From: Methylomicrobium sp035916875
GTDB taxonomy: Bacteria; Pseudomonadota; Gammaproteobacteria; Methylococcales; Methylomonadaceae
Direction of reading: 5' to 3'
Length of the DNA: 64,000 bases
Assembly (NCBI RefSeq): GCF_035916875.1
Contig: NZ_JAXUHN010000090.1
Span: 1-64,000, forward strand
The notes under the pieces are model-generated. The model had not been told where the DNA came from and ran no database searches. It saw nothing but the letters and a program-made list of their open reading frames with translations. The position numbers and the translations under genes were made by a program. How positions within the stretch are numbered: position 1 is the first letter of the stretch; each line of letters starts with the position of its first letter. Below are positions 35,865 to 44,753 of the stretch, piece by piece.

Positions 35865-36668
35865 TCATAGGGCTGTCGGTTTGCCGCTCGTCATCAATTC
35901 AATCTCTTCTACGATTTCCTCCTGCCTTAGGCGGTTACGCTGCCGCATCAATTCGCTGCCGCCTTCTTCGAGATGGCTGATGGCATTCTCCATTTGCATC
36001 AGCCGCATGTGATTTTCAACCCGGACCGAGCGCAATAAAAGCGCCACCATCTGGTGGAATAAGTAATGTTCGGCGATACCGGCGGCGGTTTCCGCGGGCG
36101 ATGCGAAAACATAAGGAGGGTAGCCGGAAACGGCGGGGCGTTCGTCGGCTTGCGGCAATAGACGCTGGCTGCGCGCGCCGCGCTCATCGCGAAAGCAGGC
36201 GATCAACCCTGGCGCGCCCCGGTATTTTTGCCGCAAATCGGCAATGGCCGGCAGAATCCGCTCGATCGTCGCGGAAGCGTCGAGCCCTCCATTCGCGCCC
36301 GGCACGCGGAAGGTCAAGTCGTTTTCCGGGAGCAAATCGTGCAGACGCTCGCCGATCAGGATTACGGGTCGTTGTTCATCCGTTTGTTCTTGCCAGAAAC
36401 GCAGTACATCCTCGTTGAAACTACCGCAAAATCCCCGCACCGAGCCGAACAGCAGCCAGATGTCGGCATCCGGTTTCTCGGCTGGAGGCAGGGCGAACGC
36501 GACGTCGTTTAGCGCTGCGGCCAGATTTTGCACGAGTTGCTGTTGAGTTGCCTCGCGTTTGCCGACCTTGCGCAATTCGGCCAGTGCAAAACTGCGCATC
36601 GCGCCGAGGATGCCCGACAAATCTTCATACAAGGCCAGGCGGGTTTCTATTTCACGCCGCTGGCTCAT
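35865..36668 (-). CDS. atpG: N-type ATPase gamma subunit
   Basis: The 267-residue product is the last gene of the ATPase operon and the central stalk. It starts MSQRREIETRLALYEDLSGI and ends with the long helix NHMRLMQMENAISHLEEGG. It is diverged from F-type gamma but has the same helical ends. It overlaps atpA by 17 bases. Confidence 0.9.
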   Translation of the reverse strand: MSQRREIETRLALYEDLSGILGAMRSFALAELRKVGKREATQQQLVQNLAAALNDVAFALPPAEKPDADIWLLFGSVRGFCGSFNEDVLRFWQEQTDEQRPVILIGERLHDLLPENDLTFRVPGANGGLDASATIERILPAIADLRQKYRGAPGLIACFRDERGARSQRLLPQADERPAVSGYPPYVFASPAETAAGIAEHYLFHQMVALLLRSVRVENHMRLMQMENAISHLEEGGSELMRQRNRLRQEEIVEEIELMTSGKPTAL

Positions 36669-38106
36669 GCGTTTCGCTCAACCAAGATTTCAACATGCCC
36701 AGCCACTGCGGTTTAGGGGTTTCCAGTTTCAGGCCGGAATCCGTCAGTTGTTCGAAGAGTCGATGCAAACGTGCGCAGGCCTGTTCGGGCGGAATGCCAT
36801 TCAGCAAGCCTTCGCCATACGCCAGTAGCCAGGCCAGATGCGCCTGTTCGGATAGCGGTTCGAGCCGGTCCTGTTTCAGTATCTCTCGTAGCAGGCGGCC
36901 GCGTTGCAGTTTTTCTTCAACGGCGGCGTCGAGCCGGGCGCCAAAGCGGGCAAACAGTTCGAGTTCCAGAAACTGCAAAAAGTCGAGACGGATACGCGCG
37001 GATGCCTCTTTGATTGCGGCATGTTGCGCCTTGCCGCCGATCCGTGATACCGAACGGCCGATGTCGATCGCCGGCAACATGCCGGCCGCAAACAATTTGC
37101 TTTCAAAATAAATCTGGCCGTCGGTGATCGAAATCAGATTGGTCGGGATATAGGCGGACAGTTCTCCTTGCCGGGTTTCGATGATCGGCAGCGCGGTCAT
37201 GCTGCCGCCGCCGGATGACAGGCTCAGGACGGTCGAGCGTTCGAGCAGGCGCGAATGCAGGTAAAAAATATCACCGGGATAGGCCTCGCGGCCGGGCGGA
37301 CGTTGCAGCAGCAGCGACAGCTCGCGATACGATTGCGCATGGCGGGTCAGATCGTCGTAGACGACCAGCGTATCGCGGCCCAGGCGCATCCAGTGTTCGG
37401 CGATTGCGCAGCCGGCGAACGGGGCCAGATAGCGGAAACCGGGCAGCGCATTCGCTTCAGCGACTACTACGACGGTATAGTCGAGGGCGCCGGCCGCGCG
37501 CAGGGTTTCGATCGTGCCGGCGACCGATGTTCGCGTCTGGCCGATCATCACGACGACGCAGTACACGCCACGGCCTTGCTGATTGATCACCGCGTCGAGC
37601 GCGAGCGTGCTTTTGCCGATGCCGTCGTCGCCAATGATCAACTGGCGTTGGCCCTTGCCGATCGGCACCAGCGCATCGACGATCTTGTTGCCGGTATATA
37701 ACGGCTCCTTCACGAAGTCGCGTTCGATAATCGGCGGCGCAGAAGCTTCGAGTGAGTTGTACTGGCTACAATCCGGTTCGGGCAGGCCATCCAGCGCATT
37801 GCCTAGCGGATCGACGACACGTCCGAGCAAGGCTTTGCCGACGCCGATTTCGAGCTTGCGGCCGGTGTGCTGCACCGGCATGCCGGCGGTCACGCCTTGT
37901 GATTGCGACAATAGGATCGCGCCAAGCATCTCCTTGCCGAGTTGGAATACTAGCCCCGTACTGCCGTCATCGAAACCGATCAATTCGTCGAGCCGCGCCG
38001 AGGGCAGGCCGCGCACCAGCGCGATGCCGTCGCCGATGCCGGCGACGTGGCCGCGTTCGCTGAGCCTGAGGCCGAAACGGTAATCTTGCGGGAGCCTATC
38101 GGACAT
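36652..38106 (-). CDS. atpA: N-type ATPase alpha subunit
   Basis: The 484-residue subunit has the P-loop GDDGIGKSTLALD (F-type alpha usually GDRQTGKT) and the boxes PGDIFYLHSRLLERS and ETRQGELSAYIPTNLISITDGQ. The start at 38106 gives MSDRLPQDYRF and overlaps atpF by 11 bases. It forms the non-catalytic part of the N-ATPase headpiece. Confidence 0.92.
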   Translation of the reverse strand: MSDRLPQDYRFGLRLSERGHVAGIGDGIALVRGLPSARLDELIGFDDGSTGLVFQLGKEMLGAILLSQSQGVTAGMPVQHTGRKLEIGVGKALLGRVVDPLGNALDGLPEPDCSQYNSLEASAPPIIERDFVKEPLYTGNKIVDALVPIGKGQRQLIIGDDGIGKSTLALDAVINQQGRGVYCVVVMIGQTRTSVAGTIETLRAAGALDYTVVVVAEANALPGFRYLAPFAGCAIAEHWMRLGRDTLVVYDDLTRHAQSYRELSLLLQRPPGREAYPGDIFYLHSRLLERSTVLSLSSGGGSMTALPIIETRQGELSAYIPTNLISITDGQIYFESKLFAAGMLPAIDIGRSVSRIGGKAQHAAIKEASARIRLDFLQFLELELFARFGARLDAAVEEKLQRGRLLREILKQDRLEPLSEQAHLAWLLAYGEGLLNGIPPEQACARLHRLFEQLTDSGLKLETPKPQWLGMLKSWLSETHEPAA

Positions 38107-38851
38107 GATTGGCTTGCCGTCTGAAAAATTCCAGTTCATCGGCCAGATTCGCATGCAGCACGCATTCGCCGACAATCGCGCGCAGACCTGCGATCAATTC
38201 GGGGTCTTCCGAAAATGCCGCCGGCAAGATTTTGCCGCTGACCGTGACCAATGCGGTTTCGATCGCGGCGCGAGTCGCCAAATCCAGAGAATGCGCGGAA
38301 ACGATCGTGGCCGCTTCATTTTCTTTCAGTGCGCCGGCGGCCTTGCAGAGCAGGGCGCGGTCGTTTTCCGGCAGCGCCGCCAAATCTTGCAGAAGCACAG
38401 CGGCGATGCGTTGCGTTAGTTCGGGCGAGGCGAGCCGGTTCAGCATCCGCGCCGCCTCCCCGTAAGCCTGGTTGGCTGCCGAACGCAGCAATTCGGCTTC
38501 GCGCGCGGCCAGCAAGGTTTCGTTGCGCACGCGCAATTTTTCTTCCTCATCGGCCAAGGCCTGTTTGAGCTTGGCCATTTCCTGAGTCTTCAAGAGCGCC
38601 AATTGCTCATTCAACTGGAGGCGGCTGTGCTCGCATTCCTGGTGCCAGTCGGCCAGACGCGATTCATAGTGCAGGCGCAGCGTTTCGGCTTCGTCATGTT
38701 GCTTTTGCGCTTGTTCGGAGGCCTCGCGGATCTTTTGCTGGCGGGCGGCGAGCAGGTCGAGAACCGGCCGGTACAGAAAACGTTGCAGTATCCAGACCAA
38801 TACCAGGAAATTCAGGATTTCGAGGATGAATGTCGTCCAGTCGAGTTGCAT
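38096..38851 (-). CDS. atpF: N-type ATPase fused b/delta-type stalk subunit
   Basis: The 251-residue product begins with one membrane helix (FILEILNFLVLVWILQRFLY), then a long charged helix, then a delta-like C-terminal part (ALVTVSGKILPAAFSEDPELIAGLRAIVGECVLHANLADEL). The length fits the N-ATPase atpF, which does both jobs because these operons have no separate atpH. It forms the peripheral stalk. Confidence 0.88.
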   Translation of the reverse strand: MQLDWTTFILEILNFLVLVWILQRFLYRPVLDLLAARQQKIREASEQAQKQHDEAETLRLHYESRLADWHQECEHSRLQLNEQLALLKTQEMAKLKQALADEEEKLRVRNETLLAAREAELLRSAANQAYGEAARMLNRLASPELTQRIAAVLLQDLAALPENDRALLCKAAGALKENEAATIVSAHSLDLATRAAIETALVTVSGKILPAAFSEDPELIAGLRAIVGECVLHANLADELEFFRRQANHVR

Positions 38852-38869
38852 GGCGTCGATCCTTGCCGT

Positions 38870-39136
38870 TTATTTCAGGAAATATTCGAGTAAAGGATTG
38901 CGGAACAAAATGATCAACGCAATGACCAGGCAGTAAATCGCCAGCGATTCGATCATCGCCAATCCGATGAACAGGGTGCGGGTAATCGTTTTTTCGGCTT
39001 CGGGCTGGCGCGCCAGGGCTTCCAGCGCGCTGGCGATCGCGCGGCCCATCGCAAGCGCGGGCAGCATGGTGCCGAGCGCAATGACGATGCCGGCGACGGC
39101 GGTCGAGAGCAGGCTGAAGAAATGCAGATCAGTCAT
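38870..39136 (-). CDS. atpE: N-type ATPase c-ring subunit
   Basis: The 88-residue two-helix proteolipid has the polar loop ARQPEAEK and, in helix 2, FIGLAMIESLAIYCLVIALI with the ion-carrying Glu and following Ser of Na+-type rings. In helix 1, PALAMGRAIASALEALARQP has Met where Na+ rings have Gln (PGVGQGYA in Ilyobacter). So the Na+ ligand set looks incomplete. It starts within the atpB stop (4-base overlap). Confidence 0.93.
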   Translation of the reverse strand: MTDLHFFSLLSTAVAGIVIALGTMLPALAMGRAIASALEALARQPEAEKTITRTLFIGLAMIESLAIYCLVIALIILFRNPLLEYFLK

Positions 39137-39837
39137 GGTTTTTCCTTTGAAGAGGGTGAAGACGTGTCGGATTCGCCGGGCTCCAGGGCGCCTGCAATAT
39201 AGATCAGGGCCAGCATGCCGAAAATATAGGCTTGCACGACCGCCTCGATCACATGCAGCATCAACAGCGGCACCGGCACCAGGAAGCCGGCGATCAGCAG
39301 TACCAGCAAAGCCGCCATTTCGAGGCTCATCATGTTGCCGAACAGACGGATCGCCAATGCCAGGGTGCGGGTGATTTCGCTGATGATGTGGAAGGGCAGC
39401 AGAATCACGCTCGGTTCGGTGTAATGCCGCAAGTGGCTCCTGAGGCCGCGGCCGCGAATGCCGTACCAGTGGCTGGCCGCGAAAACCAGCACCGCCAGCG
39501 CCGCGGTCGCGGACAGGTCGCGGGTCGGCGCATGCTGGCCCGGAATCAGCCCTGCCAGATTCGCCACCAGGACAAACAGCCACAGCGTGCCGACGAAAGG
39601 CAGCACCTGACGCACCGAGTTCTGCGGCAATACTTCCTTCAGCGCCGATTCGATCGCGATTACAATCGCCTCGATCGCGGCTTGTAGTCGGTCGGGTTCG
39701 GCGCGCAAGCGCAGGCGGACGATTAAAGTCAACAGTGCAAACAACAGCATGATGCCCCAGGTCGTCACGACCGTGCTGCTGATGCCGAGCGGGCCGATGC
39801 GCCAGACGATCTCGGCGCCGAGTTCCGAATGATTCAT
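39133..39837 (-). CDS. atpB: N-type ATPase a subunit
   Basis: The 234-residue membrane subunit forms the ion half-channels. It carries the essential Arg in LALAIRLFGNMMSLEMAALL and about five or six hydrophobic segments (for example PFVGTLWLFVLVANLAGLIP). It overlaps atpQ upstream and atpE downstream by 4 bases each. Confidence 0.93.
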   Translation of the reverse strand: MNHSELGAEIVWRIGPLGISSTVVTTWGIMLLFALLTLIVRLRLRAEPDRLQAAIEAIVIAIESALKEVLPQNSVRQVLPFVGTLWLFVLVANLAGLIPGQHAPTRDLSATAALAVLVFAASHWYGIRGRGLRSHLRHYTEPSVILLPFHIISEITRTLALAIRLFGNMMSLEMAALLVLLIAGFLVPVPLLMLHVIEAVVQAYIFGMLALIYIAGALEPGESDTSSPSSKEKP

Positions 39838-40109
39838 GTCCGGTCTCTCAAAAAGCGAAATACGTTGTAGCCGCCAACCGTGATGCCGAGCACGATCAGG
39901 CTGACGGTCCAGCGCACCGAGTAGCCGGAGGCCAGGGTATCGAGCCAGCGGCCGAGATAAGCCCCGGCGACGATCGGCACGACGAACAACAGGCCGAGCG
40001 TGCCGCCGTACAGCACAATGCCGATCCAGGTCGTGGGCCTGAATCCCCTGTTTTTCAGGCGTTCGATATCGCGCCGGGTGTGTTTGATCAATTTATCCCG
40101 ATAGGGCAT
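39834..40109 (-). CDS. atpQ: N-type ATPase small membrane protein AtpQ (AtpI-like)
   Basis: The 91-residue protein has two hydrophobic segments (IGIVLYGGTLGLLFVVPIVA and TVSLIVLGITVGGYNVFRFL) and a basic N-terminus. The start at 40109 has a CGGGAG ribosome-binding site. Two-helix AtpQ is expected in this place; a second small gene, atpR, normally follows but is absent here. AtpQ probably helps assemble the c-ring. Confidence 0.8.
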   Translation of the reverse strand: MPYRDKLIKHTRRDIERLKNRGFRPTTWIGIVLYGGTLGLLFVVPIVAGAYLGRWLDTLASGYSVRWTVSLIVLGITVGGYNVFRFLRDRT

Positions 40110-40114
40110 AACGT

Positions 40115-40522
40115 TTAACTCCCGCGGCGTTGATTGCTTAACTCGGCCAGCCGTTTGACCAGCGAATGTTCGATTTCGGACAGAGCGGCGCGCGCCCGGT
40201 GCACTTCCGAATCGGTCTGCTGCATGGCCGTTTCCAGGTCGGCGCAAATCGCTTCCCGGTCATCGCCGAGGAAATAACGCACCGTGGTGATCGTTAACTG
40301 ATTATCGGCAAAACGCAAGACGCCGCCCGGCATTGCCAAATAACGCCAAATGCCGCAGTCATCGATGAAACGCGCAAGTCCGTAACGCAGCAGCGCGACC
40401 GTATGCGCATGGCCGGCTAGAATGCCGAAACTGCCGCCCTCATCGGCCGCAATAAATTGACGAACCCCTTCAAATCGGGTCATTTCGGCGGTGTCGATCA
40501 GGGTCAGGCCGAATGTTTTCAT
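40115..40522 (-). CDS. atpC: N-type ATPase epsilon subunit
   Basis: The 135-residue product has the epsilon beta-barrel start (LTLIDTAEMTRFEGVRQFIA) and FGILAGHAHTVALLRYGL, ending with a helical tail. It overlaps atpD by 4 bases. Epsilon second in an atpD-first operon is diagnostic of N-ATPases. Confidence 0.9.
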   Translation of the reverse strand: MKTFGLTLIDTAEMTRFEGVRQFIAADEGGSFGILAGHAHTVALLRYGLARFIDDCGIWRYLAMPGGVLRFADNQLTITTVRYFLGDDREAICADLETAMQQTDSEVHRARAALSEIEHSLVKRLAELSNQRRGS

Positions 40523-41904
40523 GCCGGCATCGCGCCTTTCATATAGCAGTCGGCCTCGCTGAACTGATCGTATTTGCCGTCGATGAAGGCCTCGCAGTCG
40601 CGGATCGTTTGTTCGAGGGGAACGCGTACGCCGGGTATGCCGGTATGATCGGCGACGGTGTTGAAAGGTTGCGTTAGATAGCGTTGCAGCCGCCGGGCGC
40701 GCTCGACGATGCGGCGGTCTTCCTTCGATAACTCTTCGATGCCGAGCATCGCGATAATGTCTTCGAGTTCGTGATAGCGCGACAAATGCTCGCGCACCGC
40801 GCGAGCAGTCTGGTAATGGCGGTCGCCAAGTATCCGGTGATCCATCATCCGGCTGCCCGAACGCAACGGATCGATAGCCGGATAAATGCCCTTCGCAGTT
40901 TGCTGGCGAGACAGAATCACCACGCTGTCCAAATGACCGAGGATCGTTGCGACCGCTGGATCGGACATGTCGTCGGCCGGCACATACACCGCCTGCACCG
41001 AAGTGATCGAGCCGGACTTGGTCGAGACGATGCGTTCTTCGAGCGAAGCGACTTCGGTCAGAAGGGTCGGTTGATAGCCGACCGTGGCCGGCATGCGTCC
41101 CAATAATCCTGAAATCTCGCTACCGGCCTGTACGAAACGGAAGATGTTGTCCATCAAAAACAGCACCTCCGCTTTCAGGGTATCGCGGAGATATTCGGCG
41201 TAGGCCAGCGCGGTATAGCCGACATAAAAGCGTACGCCGGGCGATTCGTCCATTTGGCCGTAGACCAATAAAGCTCGCTCCAATACGCCCGCGTCTCCCA
41301 TTTCCTTCCAGAGTTCGTGGCCTTCGCGCATCCGTTCGCCGACGCCGGCATAGACCGACACACCCTGCATCGACAGACTGACCGCATGCATGAACTCCAT
41401 CATCAACACGGTCTTGCCGACGCCCGCGCCGCCGAACAGGCCGGTCTTGCCGCCGCGCACGAACGGGCATAAGAGGTCGATCACCTTGATGCCGGTTTCC
41501 AGAATCCGGCTGGCCGGCAAGGTTTCCGAGAGCAACGGCGGCGGAGAAAGGATATTCCGATAGGTTGTTGCAGGTAAGGGCGGTCCGCCGTCCAGCGCTT
41601 CGCCGAATACGTTCAGCATGCGCCCGAGGCAGGACGGATCGACAGGCACATGCAGCGGCGCGCCGCGGTCGAATACCGTCATGCCCCGATATAGGCCGGA
41701 AGCAGAATGCAGTGTGATTGCGCGGACCAATTCGGGGTTAATGTGCTGTAAGACAACCAGTACATAACGCCCGGCGCCATCGACTACATCGAGTGCCTGA
41801 CCGATTGGAGGCAAATAGTGGCAGCGCACCTCGACCACCGGTCCATGCGCGGATTCGATCCAGCCGACTGTCGTTTCGTTTGGCGGTAACATGCGCTCCT
41901 GCAT
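40519..41904 (-). CDS. atpD: N-type ATPase beta subunit
   Basis: The 461-residue catalytic subunit has the P-loop FGGAGVGKTVLMMEFMH, YAGVGERMREGHELW and FLMDNIFRFVQAGSE, and QPTLLTEVASLEERI. It leads the operon. The cell's main F-type ATP synthase, if separate, lies outside this window. Confidence 0.95.
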   Translation of the reverse strand: MQERMLPPNETTVGWIESAHGPVVEVRCHYLPPIGQALDVVDGAGRYVLVVLQHINPELVRAITLHSASGLYRGMTVFDRGAPLHVPVDPSCLGRMLNVFGEALDGGPPLPATTYRNILSPPPLLSETLPASRILETGIKVIDLLCPFVRGGKTGLFGGAGVGKTVLMMEFMHAVSLSMQGVSVYAGVGERMREGHELWKEMGDAGVLERALLVYGQMDESPGVRFYVGYTALAYAEYLRDTLKAEVLFLMDNIFRFVQAGSEISGLLGRMPATVGYQPTLLTEVASLEERIVSTKSGSITSVQAVYVPADDMSDPAVATILGHLDSVVILSRQQTAKGIYPAIDPLRSGSRMMDHRILGDRHYQTARAVREHLSRYHELEDIIAMLGIEELSKEDRRIVERARRLQRYLTQPFNTVADHTGIPGVRVPLEQTIRDCEAFIDGKYDQFSEADCYMKGAMPA

Positions 41905-42195
41905 CGTAATTAAATTCCGGCCGATTCTAGCATAATCCGGTTACTTGAATGGAGAAGGCTGCAACAGTTTGTTTGAAAATACCCCACGAATCAAGGAGTG
42001 TCCGGGCTAATTCAGGGGGTATGATTAATCGATTTTTATGTGGCAAAGAAGAACGAGTGCAAGTGAGAAATTGGGGAAAAGAGCCGCTTATTATATGGTC
42101 TAGACATTGGACAGCAAACGCCCGAATCTGGCATGATATGCGACCAATTGCCTTGGCTGCCAAGGCTCTGATAAATCACCATCAAGGAAAAAGCA
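41905..42195. other. Intergenic, nothing recognised
   Basis: About 290 bases between divergent atpD and yjdM. An 84-codon open frame here has no family features and overlaps yjdM. Promoters of both sides should lie here. Confidence 0.3.
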
Positions 42196-42537
42196 ATGAG
42201 TAATCTTCCCCCATGCCCGGCATGCGGCTCCGCATTCACCTACGAGGACAATGGCATCTTCATTTGCCCCGAATGCGCGCATGAATGGTCAATCGATGCA
42301 ACGGTTGAAGATAGCGGCGAGGTTCGCGTGATCAAGGATGCAAACGGCAATGTGTTGCAGGATGGCGACACTGTTACCGTGATCAAGGATCTTAAAGTCA
42401 AAGGTTCGTCCCTGGTTGTGAAGGTAGGCACCAAGGTCAAAAACATTCGTCTGGTTGAAGGCGATCATGATATCGACTGCAAAATCGACGGCATCGGCGC
42501 GATGAAGCTGAAGTCTGAATTTGTGAAGAAAATCTGA
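42196..42537 (+). CDS. yjdM: YjdM/PhnA family zinc-ribbon protein
   Basis: The 113-residue product has the zinc ribbon PPCPACGSAF through FICPECAHEW (two CXXC pairs) and an SH3-like C-terminal domain (KDANGNVLQDGDTVTVIKDL, KIDGIGAMKLKSEFVKK). It matches the YjdM family at the usual length. The name PhnA is historical; its role is unknown. Confidence 0.93.
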   Translation: MSNLPPCPACGSAFTYEDNGIFICPECAHEWSIDATVEDSGEVRVIKDANGNVLQDGDTVTVIKDLKVKGSSLVVKVGTKVKNIRLVEGDHDIDCKIDGIGAMKLKSEFVKKI

Positions 42538-42736
42538 TCGGCTTTGCTTACGGCGATTCTAAACCATGGCAAGGCGCTGATAGTACGCTGCCGGTTGCTT
42601 GATGGGTTACCCGCATTTTGATAAGGGTGACTTTGTCCGGGAGGCATGCACCACAGCATGCCCTGCGCAGTGGAGACGGCCAGCAGGCGTGAGTTGGAAG
42701 GGTCAATATGCAGGCTGACAGCAACGGATTTCCCAA
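42538..42736. other. Intergenic, possible decayed coding frame
   Basis: A minus-strand frame here runs antisense into the yjdM end. It has no recognisable family and was not called as a gene. Confidence 0.2.
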
Positions 42737-42997
42737 TCAGGGGTTGACGTTCCAACTTGGAAAAATCAGCGGAATGCGCTTGACAGAATGAGCTGCCATT
42801 TTCGTGTAAAGGACGGGCACGTAGCCTGATAGCAACGATGCGGCAAGTGCAAACAGGAGCAGTCCAATAGTCAGGGGCTCGGCGGAGTTCTGCGCAAAAG
42901 CCAGAAAAACCGCGTAGATTCCTGCGACCGCAAGAAGCAGCGATGCGCCAACGACTTTGAACCGGTAGCGCCTAGGCTCGGAGGGAAATGGCGTCAT
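42737..42997 (-). CDS. Small two-helix membrane protein, hypothetical
   Basis: The 86-residue frame has two hydrophobic segments (VVGASLLLAVAGIYAVFLAF and LTIGLLLFALAASLLSGYVP) separated by a short loop. No clear ribosome-binding site precedes the ATG. The family is not recognised. Confidence 0.45.
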   Translation of the reverse strand: MTPFPSEPRRYRFKVVGASLLLAVAGIYAVFLAFAQNSAEPLTIGLLLFALAASLLSGYVPVLYTKMAAHSVKRIPLIFPSWNVNP

Positions 42998-43093
42998 TGG
43001 CGGGTTGATTGATAGCGTAGGATGAGGCTTGTTGAGTGATGTGGAATTTCATCATCATTCGGGAAGCTATTGTGAATAAATCCCAAGCGGTTT

Positions 43094-44026
43094 TCAAGCT
43101 CGCAGCAAGGCACCAACATGCGCGGCCACGCTTCGCGCCAGGGCTTCCAGGTTGTAGCCGCCTTCCAGTGCCGATACAATGCGCCTTTCGCAAAATTCGG
43201 CGGCGATGCCGGTTAATTCTTCGGTAATCCAGCGATAATCGTCTTCGACCAATTCAATGTCGGCGAGCGGGTCGTCTCGGTGCGCGTCGAAACCGGCCGA
43301 AATCAGCAGCAGCTCAGGTTTGAATTTGCGCAGTGCGGGCAGGGCGATCGTGCTGATCTTGTGGCGAAATTCGGTGCCCTCGGTGCCCGCGATCAGCGGG
43401 ATATTCACGATATTGCCGACGCCGGTTTCGCTGGGGAGACCGGTGCCCGGATAATGCGGCATCTCATGACTGGAGATATAGAGCACCTCGGCTTGCTGGG
43501 CGAACGCGGCTTGTGTGCCGTTGCCGTGATGCACGTCAAAATCGACGATCGCGACGCGTCGGATATGATGCTGTTGCCGCGCATATTCGGCGGCGATCGC
43601 GACATTATTGAACAGACAGAAACCCATCGCGCGATTCGGTTCGGCATGATGGCCGGGCGGACGCACCGCACAAAAGGCGTTATTCGCCTTGCCGGCCATG
43701 ACCTGATCGACCGCATCGCAGACCGCGCCGACCGCGCGCAAGGCCGCATTCGCGCTGCCGTGCGACAGATAAGTATCGGCATCGATGTATTGATGGCTGC
43801 CTTCGGGAATCATCCGTAAAGTCCGGTCGATATGCGCCTGGCTGTGAATCAGTCCTGCCTGATCGCGTTGTGCTTGTCCCAGCGGTGGCGATTTTCTGAC
43901 CAGTTTGGCGAATTCGGGCGCTTGCAGCGCTTTTTCGATGCTGAGCAGGCGATTCGGCGATTCCGGATGACTAAAATGAGGCTGGTGCTTCAGAAAGTCT
44001 TCGTGGTAATAATAGAGTGTCGTCAT
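43094..44026 (-). CDS. Histone-deacetylase-superfamily protein
   Basis: The 310-residue product has the zinc-hydrolase signatures RPPGHHAEPNRAMGFC, IVDFDVHHGNGTQ and ISAGFDAHRDDPLAD. In bacteria such proteins deacetylate acetyl-lysine or small amides, as in AcuC and acetylpolyamine amidohydrolases. The start at 44026 (MTTLYYYHEDF) follows the family; an upstream ATG would add 19 residues. Confidence 0.92.
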   Translation of the reverse strand: MTTLYYYHEDFLKHQPHFSHPESPNRLLSIEKALQAPEFAKLVRKSPPLGQAQRDQAGLIHSQAHIDRTLRMIPEGSHQYIDADTYLSHGSANAALRAVGAVCDAVDQVMAGKANNAFCAVRPPGHHAEPNRAMGFCLFNNVAIAAEYARQQHHIRRVAIVDFDVHHGNGTQAAFAQQAEVLYISSHEMPHYPGTGLPSETGVGNIVNIPLIAGTEGTEFRHKISTIALPALRKFKPELLLISAGFDAHRDDPLADIELVEDDYRWITEELTGIAAEFCERRIVSALEGGYNLEALARSVAAHVGALLRA

Positions 44027-44142
44027 AAAGCGAGAAAAATAAGGTACTTGGCAATGCATTGCAAAGCTTCCGCCGGGCTTCATCGAGATCGTTTGCTAAG
44101 GTAGAATAGCGGCTTTTATCTAAATAAATCAAGAGGCGCCGA

Positions 44143-44463
44143 ATGGCCTGGATATTGCTCTTTACCGCGGGAGTCGCGGAGATTATTTTTGCGTTGAGTC
44201 TGAAATTTAACGAAGGCTTTACCAAATTGTGGCCCAGCGTAATCACTTGCGTCGCGGGATTGTGCAGTTTTTATTTGTTGATGTTGGCGATCAAGACCTT
44301 GCCGTTGGGTACGGCATATGCGGTTTGGACCGGCATGGGCGCGGTCGGGGTCGCGATCTTGGGCATTTTATTGTTCAAGGAATCGGCCGATGTGTGCCGG
44401 ATGATGTCGATTTCGCTGGTCATTCTCGGCATCATCGGTCTTAAATTGACCGAAGCGCATTAA
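44143..44463 (+). CDS. sugE: Small multidrug resistance exporter, SugE/Gdx type
   Basis: The 106-residue protein has four helices, the essential Glu in FTAGVAEIIFALSLKF and the signature LPLGTAYAVWTGMGAVG. Gdx-type members export guanidinium. No guanidine riboswitch was seen in the short upstream region. It overlaps the tusB start by one base. Confidence 0.9.
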   Translation: MAWILLFTAGVAEIIFALSLKFNEGFTKLWPSVITCVAGLCSFYLLMLAIKTLPLGTAYAVWTGMGAVGVAILGILLFKESADVCRMMSISLVILGIIGLKLTEAH

Positions 44464-44753
44464 TGCTGCATCTGATTTCGGCTTCGCCAATCCCAACGGC
44501 GGTATTGGAGCGGATCGATGCGGGCAGCAGCGCCGTGTTTATGGAAAATGCGGTGCTTTGGATTTTGCGCAATAGCCAGTTTAACGGTCGTCTGACAGGG
44601 ATGTTGGCCGATCACCATTTGTATGCGCTGTCCGCCGATCTGATCATGCGCGGCATCGACGCCGATCAAATCGTGCCGGGTATCGATGTGATCGATTATG
44701 CGGGGCTGGTCGAGCTGACCGTTGCGCATCCGTTGATTCAATCATGGAGTTGA
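44463..44753 (+). CDS. tusB: DsrH/TusB-type sulfur-relay subunit
   Basis: The 96-residue product resembles DsrH/TusB (MLHLISASPIP, LEAR-like AVLERIDAGSSAVFMENAV, LYALSADLIMRGID). TusB normally works with TusC and TusD to pass sulfur to TusE for tRNA 2-thiouridine. TusC and TusD are not next to it. It overlaps tusE by 10 bases. Confidence 0.8.
   Translation: MLHLISASPIPTAVLERIDAGSSAVFMENAVLWILRNSQFNGRLTGMLADHHLYALSADLIMRGIDADQIVPGIDVIDYAGLVELTVAHPLIQSWS

Noticed and set aside
41949..42203. 84-codon frame upstream of yjdM
   Set aside because: Overlaps yjdM, lacks a ribosome-binding site and shows no family features.
42465..42755. 96-codon minus-strand frame after yjdM
   Set aside because: Part is antisense to yjdM and the rest has no recognisable domain.
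44084..44142. Guanidine riboswitch ahead of sugE
   Set aside because: The gap is only about 60 bases and shows no such structured motif.
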